Shown here: piece after piece, positions 16,512 through 24,403 of the stretch
How the letters are laid out: each line of letters begins with the position of its first letter
How positions within the stretch are numbered: position 1 is the first letter of the stretch
Source of the DNA: Saprospiraceae bacterium
GTDB lineage: Bacteria; Bacteroidota; Bacteroidia; Chitinophagales; Saprospiraceae
Direction of reading: 5' to 3'
Length of the DNA stretch: 32,724 nt
Assembly (NCBI GenBank): GCA_030729925.1
Contig: JANQWK010000066.1
Span: forward strand, 1 to 32,724
Made by a program: the position numbers and the translations under genes
The notes under the pieces: model-generated
What the model saw: the letters and a program-made list of their open reading frames with translations, nothing else
What the model was told of the DNA's origin: nothing
The model's database searches: none

Positions 16512-18035
16512 ATGAAACTACGTGTGATTTATTTTTTCCTGTTGTTGGTGTCCTCTTTTGCCTGTGAGGCTTTGCAGGAGTTGGAGACGATTGATGCTGT
16601 CCGGCATGAAGCAGCTTATGCTTTTCCTTTAGTGAATACGGATTTGAGGCTGGAGGATTTTTTGGACGCCTATCGGCAAAACGGCACCTTGGAAATGGCC
16701 GAAGATGGCCTGCTGTCATTTTCTTACCGGGAGGAGGTGTTTTCCCAGTCGGGTAAGGATTTGTTGGAGGAGATCAGTGCGGGGTTTCCGAAGTTGATTC
16801 CGGTACCGGAAAAAATTACGGTCTTGCCGGCAGGTCTTGCCGGTGGAATTGTCTTTGACCGCTTGGATATAGCTGCCGGGAAGCTGGGGTACAGTTTTGC
16901 CTCTGCGCAACGAAAACCGGTGACCGTGGTTATCCGTTTTCCCAACATACAGTCAGGAGGTCAGGTGCTGCAATTTTCGCATACCCTGCCCGCCTGGTCG
17001 GGCACAGGGGCGTTTCCGGTACATTCCGCCAGCCCATTTGACCTTTCTGGTTACCGCATACTGACGCCGGATGGACAGTTTGCGATACAATATACGGCTA
17101 CAGATGCTGACGGAGTAGAAGTACCGTTGGAGAACTTCATTGTATCTTTCCAGGATCTGATTTTTTCCCTGGCACAGGGATACCTGGGGCAACTTTTGCT
17201 GCAGGGAGATAGCGGCAGACTGGAGTTGGATTTTTTTGAAAATCGGCTCAACGGGGAGATTGCTTTTGCATCACCCCGGATTAGTCTGATTGCGGATAAC
17301 GGGATAGGCTTGCCCTCGCGTATAGGTTTTGATCGCTTCGACGTCATTGGATCGGATGGCACTGTGAAGCGCCTGGAAAGTCAGTTGACAGATGGTGGGG
17401 TAGAAGTGGCGTATCCGCTTACTATCGGGACAACCGCAAACAGCAGTTTTGTGATTGATGCGGAGAACTCCAACCTGACAGCGCTTCTGGAGGGTTCGCC
17501 GGTGGCGGTTGACTACTCCATGAATGCCCTGATCAATCCCAGCGGAGATACCAATATCCGGGGTTTCGTATCAGATACGGGTGACTATAAACTTGCGATG
17601 GAACTATCCTTGCCCTTTTTTGGCAGTTTGACGGATTTTGTTGCCCGTGACACCCTGGATATGGACTTTTCTGCCTTTAGTGATTTTGACAGAGCCGACT
17701 TCAAGTTGGTTACGGATAATGCCTTGCCTTTGGCCCTGACGCTACAGGGGTATTTTGTGGACGACAGTTACCGGGTTTTGGCGGCTTTGCTGGACAACCC
17801 ACTTCCTGTTGTGATGGCTGCACCTGTTGATCCTGGCGGAGTAACCACCGGCAGATCGTCCCAAACTACGCTGATCCCCTTTGATCCGGAAAAATTTTCT
17901 GCCATTCAAAGTGCCACACGACTCATACTGGTAGCCACTTTTTCTTCTGCCAATGACGGGCTGGCGGTGAAAATTTTTGACCATCAGGATCTGGCTATCC
18001 GAATGGGGGTAATTTTGAGCAAATTTAACCAATAA
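16512..18035 (+). CDS. Large lipoprotein of unknown function paired with a DUF5723 gene
   Basis: This 507-residue protein has a short lipoprotein signal (MKLRVIYFFLLLVSSFAC, lipid Cys at 18). The rest is almost all beta-strand, with repeated amphipathic stretches, many Gly/Asp turns and no further membrane span. I do not recognise a named domain. It resembles the long beta-rich surface or periplasmic lipoproteins of Bacteroidota. The gene ends 11 bp before a DUF5723 outer-membrane protein, so the two are probably one operon and may form a lipoprotein-barrel pair. The opposite-strand glucosaminidase starts 128 bp away. No promoter with a full TAnnTTTG box was found in this direction. Confidence 0.85.
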   Translation: MKLRVIYFFLLLVSSFACEALQELETIDAVRHEAAYAFPLVNTDLRLEDFLDAYRQNGTLEMAEDGLLSFSYREEVFSQSGKDLLEEISAGFPKLIPVPEKITVLPAGLAGGIVFDRLDIAAGKLGYSFASAQRKPVTVVIRFPNIQSGGQVLQFSHTLPAWSGTGAFPVHSASPFDLSGYRILTPDGQFAIQYTATDADGVEVPLENFIVSFQDLIFSLAQGYLGQLLLQGDSGRLELDFFENRLNGEIAFASPRISLIADNGIGLPSRIGFDRFDVIGSDGTVKRLESQLTDGGVEVAYPLTIGTTANSSFVIDAENSNLTALLEGSPVAVDYSMNALINPSGDTNIRGFVSDTGDYKLAMELSLPFFGSLTDFVARDTLDMDFSAFSDFDRADFKLVTDNALPLALTLQGYFVDDSYRVLAALLDNPLPVVMAAPVDPGGVTTGRSSQTTLIPFDPEKFSAIQSATRLILVATFSSANDGLAVKIFDHQDLAIRMGVILSKFNQ

Positions 18036-18046
18036 ACGCGGAACCG

Positions 18047-19417
18047 ATGTTCAAAACCAAACTTGTTGTGCTCTTGATGGGGATAGCCGCTCTGAATGGC
18101 TTGTATGCGCAGACGGATTTAGGCACGCATTTCATGGACAACAGCTGGCAGTCGGGTATTACAAACCCAGCCTGGATGCCCAAACACACCTTTTCGGTTG
18201 GCCTTCCCAATTTTCACAACGATTTTAGTTTTTCCGGTTTCACCGCAAAAGATCTGATTCGGGCCAGCGAAGGCGGACAATTGGACATTGACTTGTTACT
18301 AAACAAACTAAAAGCGGATAATTTTTTTCGCGAGCAGTTGGATTTTCGGAGTTTCTTTTTGGCCTATGGCGGAGATAAGTTTTCTTTCCAGGTGAGCCAC
18401 GGCTGGAAATTGAATGTATTTTTTGCCTTTCCGAGAACCTTTCCCGAGTTGATTTGGAAGGGTAACGCTGGGTTTATCGGTCAAGAAATAGCTTTTGCAC
18501 CCGATTTTCAGGCAAATATTTATCGGGAATTAGCCGCAGGTTTTGTTTTTCGCGCCAGCGATAAGGTACAAATTGGCCTTAGGAGCAAATGGCTGAGTGG
18601 TTTGGCGGATATTTCAGTGGCTTCGGATCAAAAAGAACTTGCTTTGAGCACTTCCGAGGATGTGTATCAATTGAATATGCGGGCCAACTATCGGATCAAC
18701 CATACCGGTCGAATTGACTATGACGGCATTGATAACTTTGACATAGACCTTGATCGTCCTTTGCCGGCAGGGAGGACTGACAATTCAGGCTGGGCGATTG
18801 ATGTAGGTACGACGATCCAACTGGAACCGGTGACCTTATCAGTGGGCATCCTGGATTTGGGTCGGATATCCTGGAAACAAGATGCGGGTAATCTGACTTT
18901 GCAGGGAGATTACGCCTACGAAGGGTTGGATGTCGTGGAAGACTGGCTCCGCGACGGAACTTCGTCGGTGTCGGTGCTGGACACGCTGGAGTCGGTCTAT
19001 GACTTTGTCAGTTCTGGTCAGGATTACACCACTGCACTTCCAACCCGGCTATATGCCAGTGGGCGTATGCAGCTCGACGACCGGTACAGTGTGGGGTTGC
19101 TGTATGTGCATGAACTATACCGAGGGTTTCATTTTCCGTATCTGGGTATCAGTGCCAACGCCTCTTGGGGTAAGGTGCTGGATGCAGGCTTGGTAATCGG
19201 TTACAAGCACGGGAAGTTGAACAACATTGGCCTTAACACCCTGCTGAAGCTGGGGCCTGTACAATTATTGGCTGCCACAGACAACCTGTTGACCCTGTTT
19301 TTTCCAACTCAAAGCAGCGCTTCCAATATGCGAGTGGGTATGAACCTGGTCTTTGGGAAAAGAAACGTTGGGAGTAAAGCAGTTCAAAAGCCCATGAGCG
19401 CCGAAGACTTCTTTTAG
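18047..19417 (+). CDS. DUF5723 family outer-membrane protein
   Basis: This 456-residue protein has a signal peptide (about 1-21, ending GLYAQ). The segment NSWQSGITNPAWMPKHTFSV near the mature N-terminus is typical of DUF5723, and is followed by many alternating strands with aromatic girdles, consistent with a beta-barrel in the FadL/PorV-like size range. Function is unknown in the family. It follows the large lipoprotein by 11 bp. Its last codons lie in an inverted repeat (19385-19433) that may act as a shared terminator with the convergent glgP gene. Confidence 0.85.
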   Translation: MFKTKLVVLLMGIAALNGLYAQTDLGTHFMDNSWQSGITNPAWMPKHTFSVGLPNFHNDFSFSGFTAKDLIRASEGGQLDIDLLLNKLKADNFFREQLDFRSFFLAYGGDKFSFQVSHGWKLNVFFAFPRTFPELIWKGNAGFIGQEIAFAPDFQANIYRELAAGFVFRASDKVQIGLRSKWLSGLADISVASDQKELALSTSEDVYQLNMRANYRINHTGRIDYDGIDNFDIDLDRPLPAGRTDNSGWAIDVGTTIQLEPVTLSVGILDLGRISWKQDAGNLTLQGDYAYEGLDVVEDWLRDGTSSVSVLDTLESVYDFVSSGQDYTTALPTRLYASGRMQLDDRYSVGLLYVHELYRGFHFPYLGISANASWGKVLDAGLVIGYKHGKLNNIGLNTLLKLGPVQLLAATDNLLTLFFPTQSSASNMRVGMNLVFGKRNVGSKAVQKPMSAEDFF

Positions 19418-19433
19418 CGCTCATGGTCTTTTG
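19385..19433. terminator. Bidirectional inverted repeat over the DUF5723 stop codon
   Basis: CCATGAGCGC (19392-19401) pairs with GCGCTCATGG (19417-19426). One mismatch (C19391/T19427) then allows CAAAAG (19385-19390) to pair with CTTTTG (19428-19433), giving 16 pairs around a 15-nt loop. The left arm is within the DUF5723 coding end, and the glgP stop codon lies just beyond at 19442. The flanking A/T tracts are inside the stem, so it could serve either strand, but a classic T-run is missing. Confidence 0.5.
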
Positions 19434-19441
19434 GATGTAGA

Positions 19442-21058
19442 TCAGGCTTTGTACAACAGTTCGTAATACTCGTCGAGCATGCGTTTGACGGCGAAAGCAT
19501 CTTTGGTACTCAGGATGCTAGCACGCATCATGTCCACCCACTTCTCCCGATTGTTGTAGTAAGTAGGAATCACTTCCTCCAAGAGCACCTGGTAAAGCGC
19601 CTCGCGGTCGTGGTGGTCGAGGATATGCTCATCATTGCTTTCAAAGCCATCGCCGAACTGCCAGCCATTGACACCATGTTGGCAAGCTTCGGGCCACCAG
19701 CCATCGAGGATACTACAATTCAACACCCCGTTCATCGCAGCCTTCATCCCTGAAGTACCACTGGCCTCTTTGGGGCGTCGGGGATTATTCAACCATATAT
19801 CCGTGCCCCGGGTCAGCATAGCGCCGGTTTCCATATCGTAATTCTGCACGAACACCACGGAATTGGGGAACTCCTTGCTCGCTTGGTACAAATTTTTCAC
19901 AATCCCCTTGCCGGTATCATCCAGTGGATGTGCCCTGCCGGAAAAAACGATCTGCACCTGTTGGCTTTCCAGTAGGGGGTTGATGATATCGGGTTTGCTC
20001 AGAATCAGATCACTTCTTTTGTAGGGAACAGATCGTCTTGAAAACCCGATGACCAGTTTTGCTGCATCTAGTTTAGCCCCGGTTTTTTCCTGCACAAATT
20101 CGACCAATCGCTGTTTGTTTTTAGCATGAGCAGCCCATAGGTCGCCCCCTTTTTCGGCTGTAGTAACCATATTGGGATCCACCCAGGTAGGCAGGTGGAT
20201 AGCGTTGGTAATGGGAACGATTTCCGAGCGATTTTTGATATGTGCCCACATTTTGTTGGCGGTATCTCCATGCAGTTGTGCTACCCCATTCGATTTTTTT
20301 GACATTCGGAGGGCACCAACGGTCATGTTGAAGGGGTTACCGCCCAGTTGTTGCAGTTGAGAGGCTGTCATACCAAGATTAGCCCCCATGTACAGAAGTC
20401 TTTCGATAGGATGCGACTCATTACCCTGGATGACGGGCGTGTGGGTTGTAAACACGATCTCCTTGCGACAATCTTCCCAGGCCTCTTCGAAAGAAGTACC
20501 ATCCTGTTCCATTTTTTCCCGCATCAATTCAAACCCTGCAAAGAGGGCATGTCCTTCGTTGAAGTGGTAAATGTCTATCGGGATGCCCAACTTTCTCAAA
20601 GCGCGGACACCTCCGATACCCAGTACCATTTCCTGTGCGATGCGTTCCTCCCCGAACCACCCGTAAAGTTGGCCGGTTGTCCAGTTATCCGGATTATTGG
20701 GCAGGTCTGTATCCAGCAAATACAAGTCTGCATTTCCGAAATTATCACATTTCCACACCTTGCACTTAACTTCCTGGCCCCGGATCTCTACGGTCACGGT
20801 AACTCCGGTATCCTCCAGAAAATCATAATCGTAATTGTAATAAGCATCATACACTTGTCCTTGTTCGTCAATGCGTTGGTCGGTATAGCCTTGTTTCCAT
20901 TTGATTCCGACACCTACGATCGGAAAATTATGGTCTTTCGCGCCTTTCATGTAATCACCAGCGAGAATACCCAGTCCGCCCGCATATAATTTAAAATTTG
21001 ATTCCAGGCCATATTCCATACAAAAGTAGGCTACCCGGGGTAGAGTATGATTTGACAT
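19442..21058 (-). CDS. glgP: Alpha-glucan phosphorylase, short form (GT35)
   Basis: This PLP-dependent enzyme releases glucose-1-phosphate from glycogen or maltodextrin. The 538-residue protein starts with PRVAYFCMEYGLESNFKLYA, followed by GGLGILAGDYMK. Later it has the GT35 active-site segment EASGTSGMKAAMNGVLNCS, in which Lys439 should bind PLP. It is clearly shorter than the roughly 800-residue E. coli GlgP, as expected for the compact alpha-glucan phosphorylase subgroup. I chose the Met at 21058, because an upstream in-frame Met at 21166 adds a 36-residue hydrophobic stretch unlike a cytoplasmic enzyme. It converges on DUF5723. Other glycogen genes are absent apart from the half glycogen synthase at 28455. 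Confidence 0.92.
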   Translation of the reverse strand: MSNHTLPRVAYFCMEYGLESNFKLYAGGLGILAGDYMKGAKDHNFPIVGVGIKWKQGYTDQRIDEQGQVYDAYYNYDYDFLEDTGVTVTVEIRGQEVKCKVWKCDNFGNADLYLLDTDLPNNPDNWTTGQLYGWFGEERIAQEMVLGIGGVRALRKLGIPIDIYHFNEGHALFAGFELMREKMEQDGTSFEEAWEDCRKEIVFTTHTPVIQGNESHPIERLLYMGANLGMTASQLQQLGGNPFNMTVGALRMSKKSNGVAQLHGDTANKMWAHIKNRSEIVPITNAIHLPTWVDPNMVTTAEKGGDLWAAHAKNKQRLVEFVQEKTGAKLDAAKLVIGFSRRSVPYKRSDLILSKPDIINPLLESQQVQIVFSGRAHPLDDTGKGIVKNLYQASKEFPNSVVFVQNYDMETGAMLTRGTDIWLNNPRRPKEASGTSGMKAAMNGVLNCSILDGWWPEACQHGVNGWQFGDGFESNDEHILDHHDREALYQVLLEEVIPTYYNNREKWVDMMRASILSTKDAFAVKRMLDEYYELLYKA

Positions 21059-21251
21059 ATTTTTCGATTTAAACAACAATACAAATAATTGCAGCCCGAA
21101 AATAAAAAGACTTATTTGCATACCCAAATGCTGGTGCAAAACTCGGTTCGTGTTAGGTTGAACCAACTGCCCTTAATTTTTTCAATTTTTTTTGTGATTA
21201 TAGCTTGATTTTTGATTATTATTGTTTAATAAATTGAAAATCAAAGATTTA

Positions 21252-21347
21252 AACCAAGGTGCAAGGCACCTTAAGGTGACTTGCACCTTGGTTACCTCTG
21301 TTAATACCTTTTACTGCTGGAAAGTAACCTGTTTTTTACATTTTTTT
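21252..21347 (+). repeat. Palindrome-plus-tail intergenic element, copy 3
   Basis: The palindrome 21252-21293 has its dyad between 21272 and 21273 and outer arms AACCAAGG/CCTTGGTT. The only mismatch is G21266 against A21279, at the seventh pair from the centre as in copy 1. The tail has TTAAT at 21301-21305, AAAGTAACC at 21321-21329 and a T-run at 21341-21347. Unlike copies 2 and 4 it lies between divergent genes, so it is not tied to transcript ends. Confidence 0.88.
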
Positions 21348-21383
21348 ATCAGCGTTCATGTGTACGTGTGGTCGGGTAACGGA

Positions 21384-21417
21384 TTGCAAAACCAATGCTT
21401 ATAATTTGGTATCTTTG
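21384..21417 (+). promoter_or_regulatory. Candidate promoter, with possible operator, of the DtxR-type regulator
   Basis: TTG (21384-21386) is followed after 23 nt by TATCTTTG (21410-21417), a full TAnnTTTG match. The start codon is 19 bp downstream. A short inverted repeat, ACCAA (21391-21395) with TTGGT (21406-21410), spans the spacer and could be an operator for autoregulation, but its arms are only 5 bp and do not match a known DtxR or MntR site. Confidence 0.55.
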
Positions 21418-21436
21418 TTGAAAGACCATAAAATTG

Positions 21437-22105
21437 ATGCATAGAATTTCGGAGGCGGAAGAAAACTACCTCAAGGCTATTTTCAAGATTTCGGAGAAGG
21501 AGGATCGGCCTGTCAGCACGAGTGCGATAGCTGCTGAGATGAATACGAGTGCAGCTTCGGTAACGGACATGATCAAGAAGTTGTCTGAAAAGGCGCTTAT
21601 TTTACATGAAAAATACAGAGGTGTTGTTTTGACGGAGGCGGGGTCGGGCATTGCGAAGAAGTTGATTCGGAGGCACCGTTTGTGGGAGGTCTTTTTGGTG
21701 GACAAGCTTGATTTTTCGTGGGATGAGGTTCATGCGATTGCGGAACAGCTGGAGCATATTCAGTCCGACAGGCTGATTGAGCGTTTGGATGATTTTCTGG
21801 GTTTTCCGCGTTTTGATCCTCACGGGGATCCGATTCCGGATGCAGCGGGGAATATGGTTTTGCGAAAGCAGATTTTGCTTAGTGATTTGAAGGAGGGAAA
21901 TGGCTGTGTTATTGTGGGGGTACAGGAGCATCACCCTGAGTTTTTGCAATATCTGGAGCGGATGCAGCTCATTTTGGGCAGACAGTTGCGTTTGTTGGAG
22001 CGCTTTGGCTTCGACGAATCTGTTCGGGTTCAGGTAGGGGATGGGCAGGAACTGGTTTTGTCCAAGAAAGTTGCCCAGAACTTGTTTGTGCAAAAAATAT
22101 CCTGA
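21437..22105 (+). CDS. DtxR/MntR-family metal-dependent transcriptional regulator
   Basis: This 222-residue regulator has an N-terminal winged helix (about 1-65, SEAEENYLKAIFKIS and NTSAASVTDMIKKLSEKAL). A dimerisation and metal-binding domain follows with RRHRLWEVFL and the EQLEHI motif supplying Glu/His ligands. The C-terminal domain is FeoA/SH3-like (about 145-220). The metal is Fe(II) or Mn(II); I cannot tell which. The ATG at 21437 (MHRISEAEEN) is the family start, and the TTG before it is unlikely. A consensus promoter lies just upstream. The stop codon directly abuts the stop of the convergent TPR gene. No transporter gene lies nearby. Confidence 0.93.
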   Translation: MHRISEAEENYLKAIFKISEKEDRPVSTSAIAAEMNTSAASVTDMIKKLSEKALILHEKYRGVVLTEAGSGIAKKLIRRHRLWEVFLVDKLDFSWDEVHAIAEQLEHIQSDRLIERLDDFLGFPRFDPHGDPIPDAAGNMVLRKQILLSDLKEGNGCVIVGVQEHHPEFLQYLERMQLILGRQLRLLERFGFDESVRVQVGDGQELVLSKKVAQNLFVQKIS

Positions 22106-23593
22106 TTATTGTCCAAGTCGCGCTAATCCGGCTTGTGCCTGTTGGTGGAGTCCGTGTCGGTGTGCTGTTGGTTTGAGTTGCATGCAAATCCCGTACATTT
22201 CCTTGGCTTGGGTGCGCTGACCCAGGCTTTCATAAATTCTGCCGGCTTGCAGGGCAGCATTACAAGCGTAGAAAGTGGGGTTATGGCTACCTGTTTCGAT
22301 GGTTTCGCGATACGCTTTTAGGGCTTCCGGATAATTTCCGAGGCCATGCCACACTCTGGCGCGTCGGTACCTGAATTCCAATTTATCGTCATCGTGGGTG
22401 AAATCTGCCGGAGTTCTGAGTTGGAGCAAATCTTGTGCTTTGCGGAAATAGTGTCCGTCGAAAAGCAATCTGGCTTTGATCAGATCGGGATGGGGAACCT
22501 TTCCGCTTTGAGCTTCCTGGAGAGCGTCCTGGTCCTCTCCGCTCACTGCGTATCCTCGTTTCAGGCATTGTTGCATATACATGAGGTACTGTTGGGGGCT
22601 ATCGCCCAAAATTGCTGCCCAGGCCAATTTTTGGTAAGCCTCTTTGATAAAATGTCGGCCGCGGAACTTCGACAAAAATTGTTGAAAATACTGGGGCGCA
22701 TCGGCATCGAGGCGGCGCATTTTAGCCAGTCCGGTTAAAAAATACAAGTGTGGAAAATTGCTTTGAGGGTGGGCGGTGAGGACTTGGATGGCCAGGTCAT
22801 TTTTACCGCTGCGAAGCGCAAAGGTGGCGTAGAAAAAACGATCCAAGCTATTGGTAGCTGGTGTAAACTGAGGATCGGCAGAAATGACTTGCCAGGCTTT
22901 TTCGGGCTGTTGTTCCAGATGGAGCGCAAGTAAAGCCCGAATCAGCGTAACTTCTTTTGCAAATACAAAGGGTTTTGCTGCAATAAGATCCAATTTTTGA
23001 ATACCCTCAGCAATAGACCCTTCCATGCCGCTCAGGAGTTTCACTCCCCACCTATAAGGTTCGGGAATGGTACCTAATATCGCCTGCAAGGTAGCCAGAT
23101 CTTTGATATTGGGGAGAAAATGAGGGAAGCGCCTTTGGTTTTCGGCGAGTAGTTTCCAGGCCTTTTGTACGTCCAGCAAAGCTGAAAAATAATCTTCAAA
23201 CTTGAAGCGGACGATGGCCAGTTGCAGGCGCATATCTGCCTGTATAAAAAGAAAATAAGGAGAGTTGGGATCGCCGCTGAGGATGTGCGCCAAGCGATCC
23301 TGGCGCGCATCCTGAAGGCGTTGATAATCTTCGGCCGACTCGGAGAAATAGGTTTGGAGAAAATCCCGATAGCTTTCCAAGTGGTAAGCTACCAGATTAT
23401 GGGGTTCGGTACTGCGTAGTCTTGCTAACTGTTGGTTTGCTGCTTCAAACTCAAATTTTACAATCTCTTGGTAAACAGCAACGGCGGCGGGACTATATGA
23501 AAAATAGCCCCTGGTTTTGGCAAATAAGCCGGTATGTAGCAGCACCAAAAGCAAGCTGATCCAACAAACGCAGGTGCCTTGGCGCACCATCAC
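22106..23593 (-). CDS. Secreted TPR-repeat protein of unknown function
   Basis: This 495-residue protein has an N-terminal hydrophobic signal (about 8-25, CVCWISLLLVLLHTGLFAK). The rest is helical and built from TPR-like hairpins, clearest at the C-terminus (RARVWHGLGNYPEALKAYRE and LQAGRIYESLGQRTQAKEMY). I recognise no catalytic domain. It is probably a periplasmic scaffold. Its start overlaps the stop of the zinc-ribbon gene as ATGA, so it is the last gene of the panC-led run. It ends with no gap against the convergent metalloregulator. Confidence 0.87.
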   Translation of the reverse strand: MMVRQGTCVCWISLLLVLLHTGLFAKTRGYFSYSPAAVAVYQEIVKFEFEAANQQLARLRSTEPHNLVAYHLESYRDFLQTYFSESAEDYQRLQDARQDRLAHILSGDPNSPYFLFIQADMRLQLAIVRFKFEDYFSALLDVQKAWKLLAENQRRFPHFLPNIKDLATLQAILGTIPEPYRWGVKLLSGMEGSIAEGIQKLDLIAAKPFVFAKEVTLIRALLALHLEQQPEKAWQVISADPQFTPATNSLDRFFYATFALRSGKNDLAIQVLTAHPQSNFPHLYFLTGLAKMRRLDADAPQYFQQFLSKFRGRHFIKEAYQKLAWAAILGDSPQQYLMYMQQCLKRGYAVSGEDQDALQEAQSGKVPHPDLIKARLLFDGHYFRKAQDLLQLRTPADFTHDDDKLEFRYRRARVWHGLGNYPEALKAYRETIETGSHNPTFYACNAALQAGRIYESLGQRTQAKEMYGICMQLKPTAHRHGLHQQAQAGLARLGQ

Positions 23594-24366
23594 TCATCCA
23601 GTTCCTGGGCAGGAGCTTTGTACTCCACCAAATCTTCCATAATGTGGTTATCTACCAAGATACGTCCACAATGCTCGCAGGCGATAATTTTTTTGCGTTG
23701 CGCAATTTCCATCTGTTGCTGTGGAGGAATCATATTAAAGCAGCCTCCGCAGGAATTTCTTTCCACAGTAACTACGGCCAATCCATTTCGGTAGGAGGTT
23801 TGGATGCGGTCGTATGCTTTGATCAGGCGCTCCTCAATCTTCTTGCGCACCTTTTCTGCCTTTTTCTTCAGCTTCTCTTCCTCTTTTTCGGTTTTTTCGA
23901 TGATCTGCGCCAGTTCAACCTTCTTCGTATCCAGCTCTTTTTGTTTGACCGCCAGACGCTCCTGAGTAGCTTTCAGGGTTTCCTCTTTATTGCTGATTTC
24001 CTGGGCAACCTGTTTGATCTTTTTTTCAGACAGCTGTATCTCCAGTTTTTGCAGTTCCAGTTCTTTGGTCAGGGCATCGAACTCCCTGTTGTTCTTTACA
24101 TTATCAAGCTGCTTCTGGTATTTGAGAATCAGATTTTCGGCATCCTTGATGTTTCCTTCGTGGCGATTAATTTCCCCCTCAAACTCTTTTATGTTCTGCT
24201 CCAATTTGGCATTCCGGGTATCCAGACCTGCGATCTCATCTTCCAGGTCGCTTACCTCTATGGGGAGTTCACCCTTGAGTATTTCGAATTCAGTTATTTG
24301 AGAATCAATAGATTGAAGTTCGTAAAGCTGTCTTAATTTTTCTTCAACGGTAGGTTCTTTTGCCAT
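23590..24366 (-). CDS. Coiled-coil zinc-ribbon protein (C4-type, DUF164-like)
   Basis: This 258-residue protein has a long antiparallel coiled coil (about 10-185) and a C-terminal C4 zinc ribbon with CGGC and CEHC pairs (about 207-234, NSCGGCFNMIPP and IIACEHCGRILVDN). This matches the zf-RING_7/C4-type family, whose members may bind nucleic acid or act in trafficking; the role is not settled. It commonly sits next to nif3-like genes, as here, 37 bp after one. Its stop overlaps the next gene's start by four bases. Confidence 0.92.
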   Translation of the reverse strand: MAKEPTVEEKLRQLYELQSIDSQITEFEILKGELPIEVSDLEDEIAGLDTRNAKLEQNIKEFEGEINRHEGNIKDAENLILKYQKQLDNVKNNREFDALTKELELQKLEIQLSEKKIKQVAQEISNKEETLKATQERLAVKQKELDTKKVELAQIIEKTEKEEEKLKKKAEKVRKKIEERLIKAYDRIQTSYRNGLAVVTVERNSCGGCFNMIPPQQQMEIAQRKKIIACEHCGRILVDNHIMEDLVEYKAPAQELDE

Positions 24367-24403
24367 ACGATAATTGCTATAAGTTTAGTGTGGAATACGC
24401 TGC

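Larger units (their letters stand above)
21059..21436. other. 378-bp divergent intergenic region
   Basis: This is the only stretch above 300 bp without a gene. The glgP-proximal half (21059-21251) is AT-rich with an 8-bp inverted repeat, TTGATTTT (21205-21212) with AAAATCAA (21237-21244). The repeat element copy 3 occupies 21252-21347. A candidate promoter for the metalloregulator follows at 21384-21417. I found no convincing glgP promoter and no ORF. Confidence 0.7.

Noticed and set aside
20348-20989. 213-codon open frame on the plus strand
   Set aside because: Antisense to the phosphorylase gene, which has clear family motifs.
21059-21166. Upstream start for the alpha-glucan phosphorylase adding a hydrophobic stretch
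   Set aside because: Glucan phosphorylases are cytoplasmic, and the family motif starts right after the Met at 21058. The extra 36 residues look like translated intergenic AT-rich DNA.
23644-24336. 230-codon Leu/Phe-rich open frame on the plus strand
   Set aside because: Antisense shadow of the Lys/Glu-rich coiled coil of the zinc-ribbon protein; the apparent hydrophobicity is just the complement of Lys/Glu codons.
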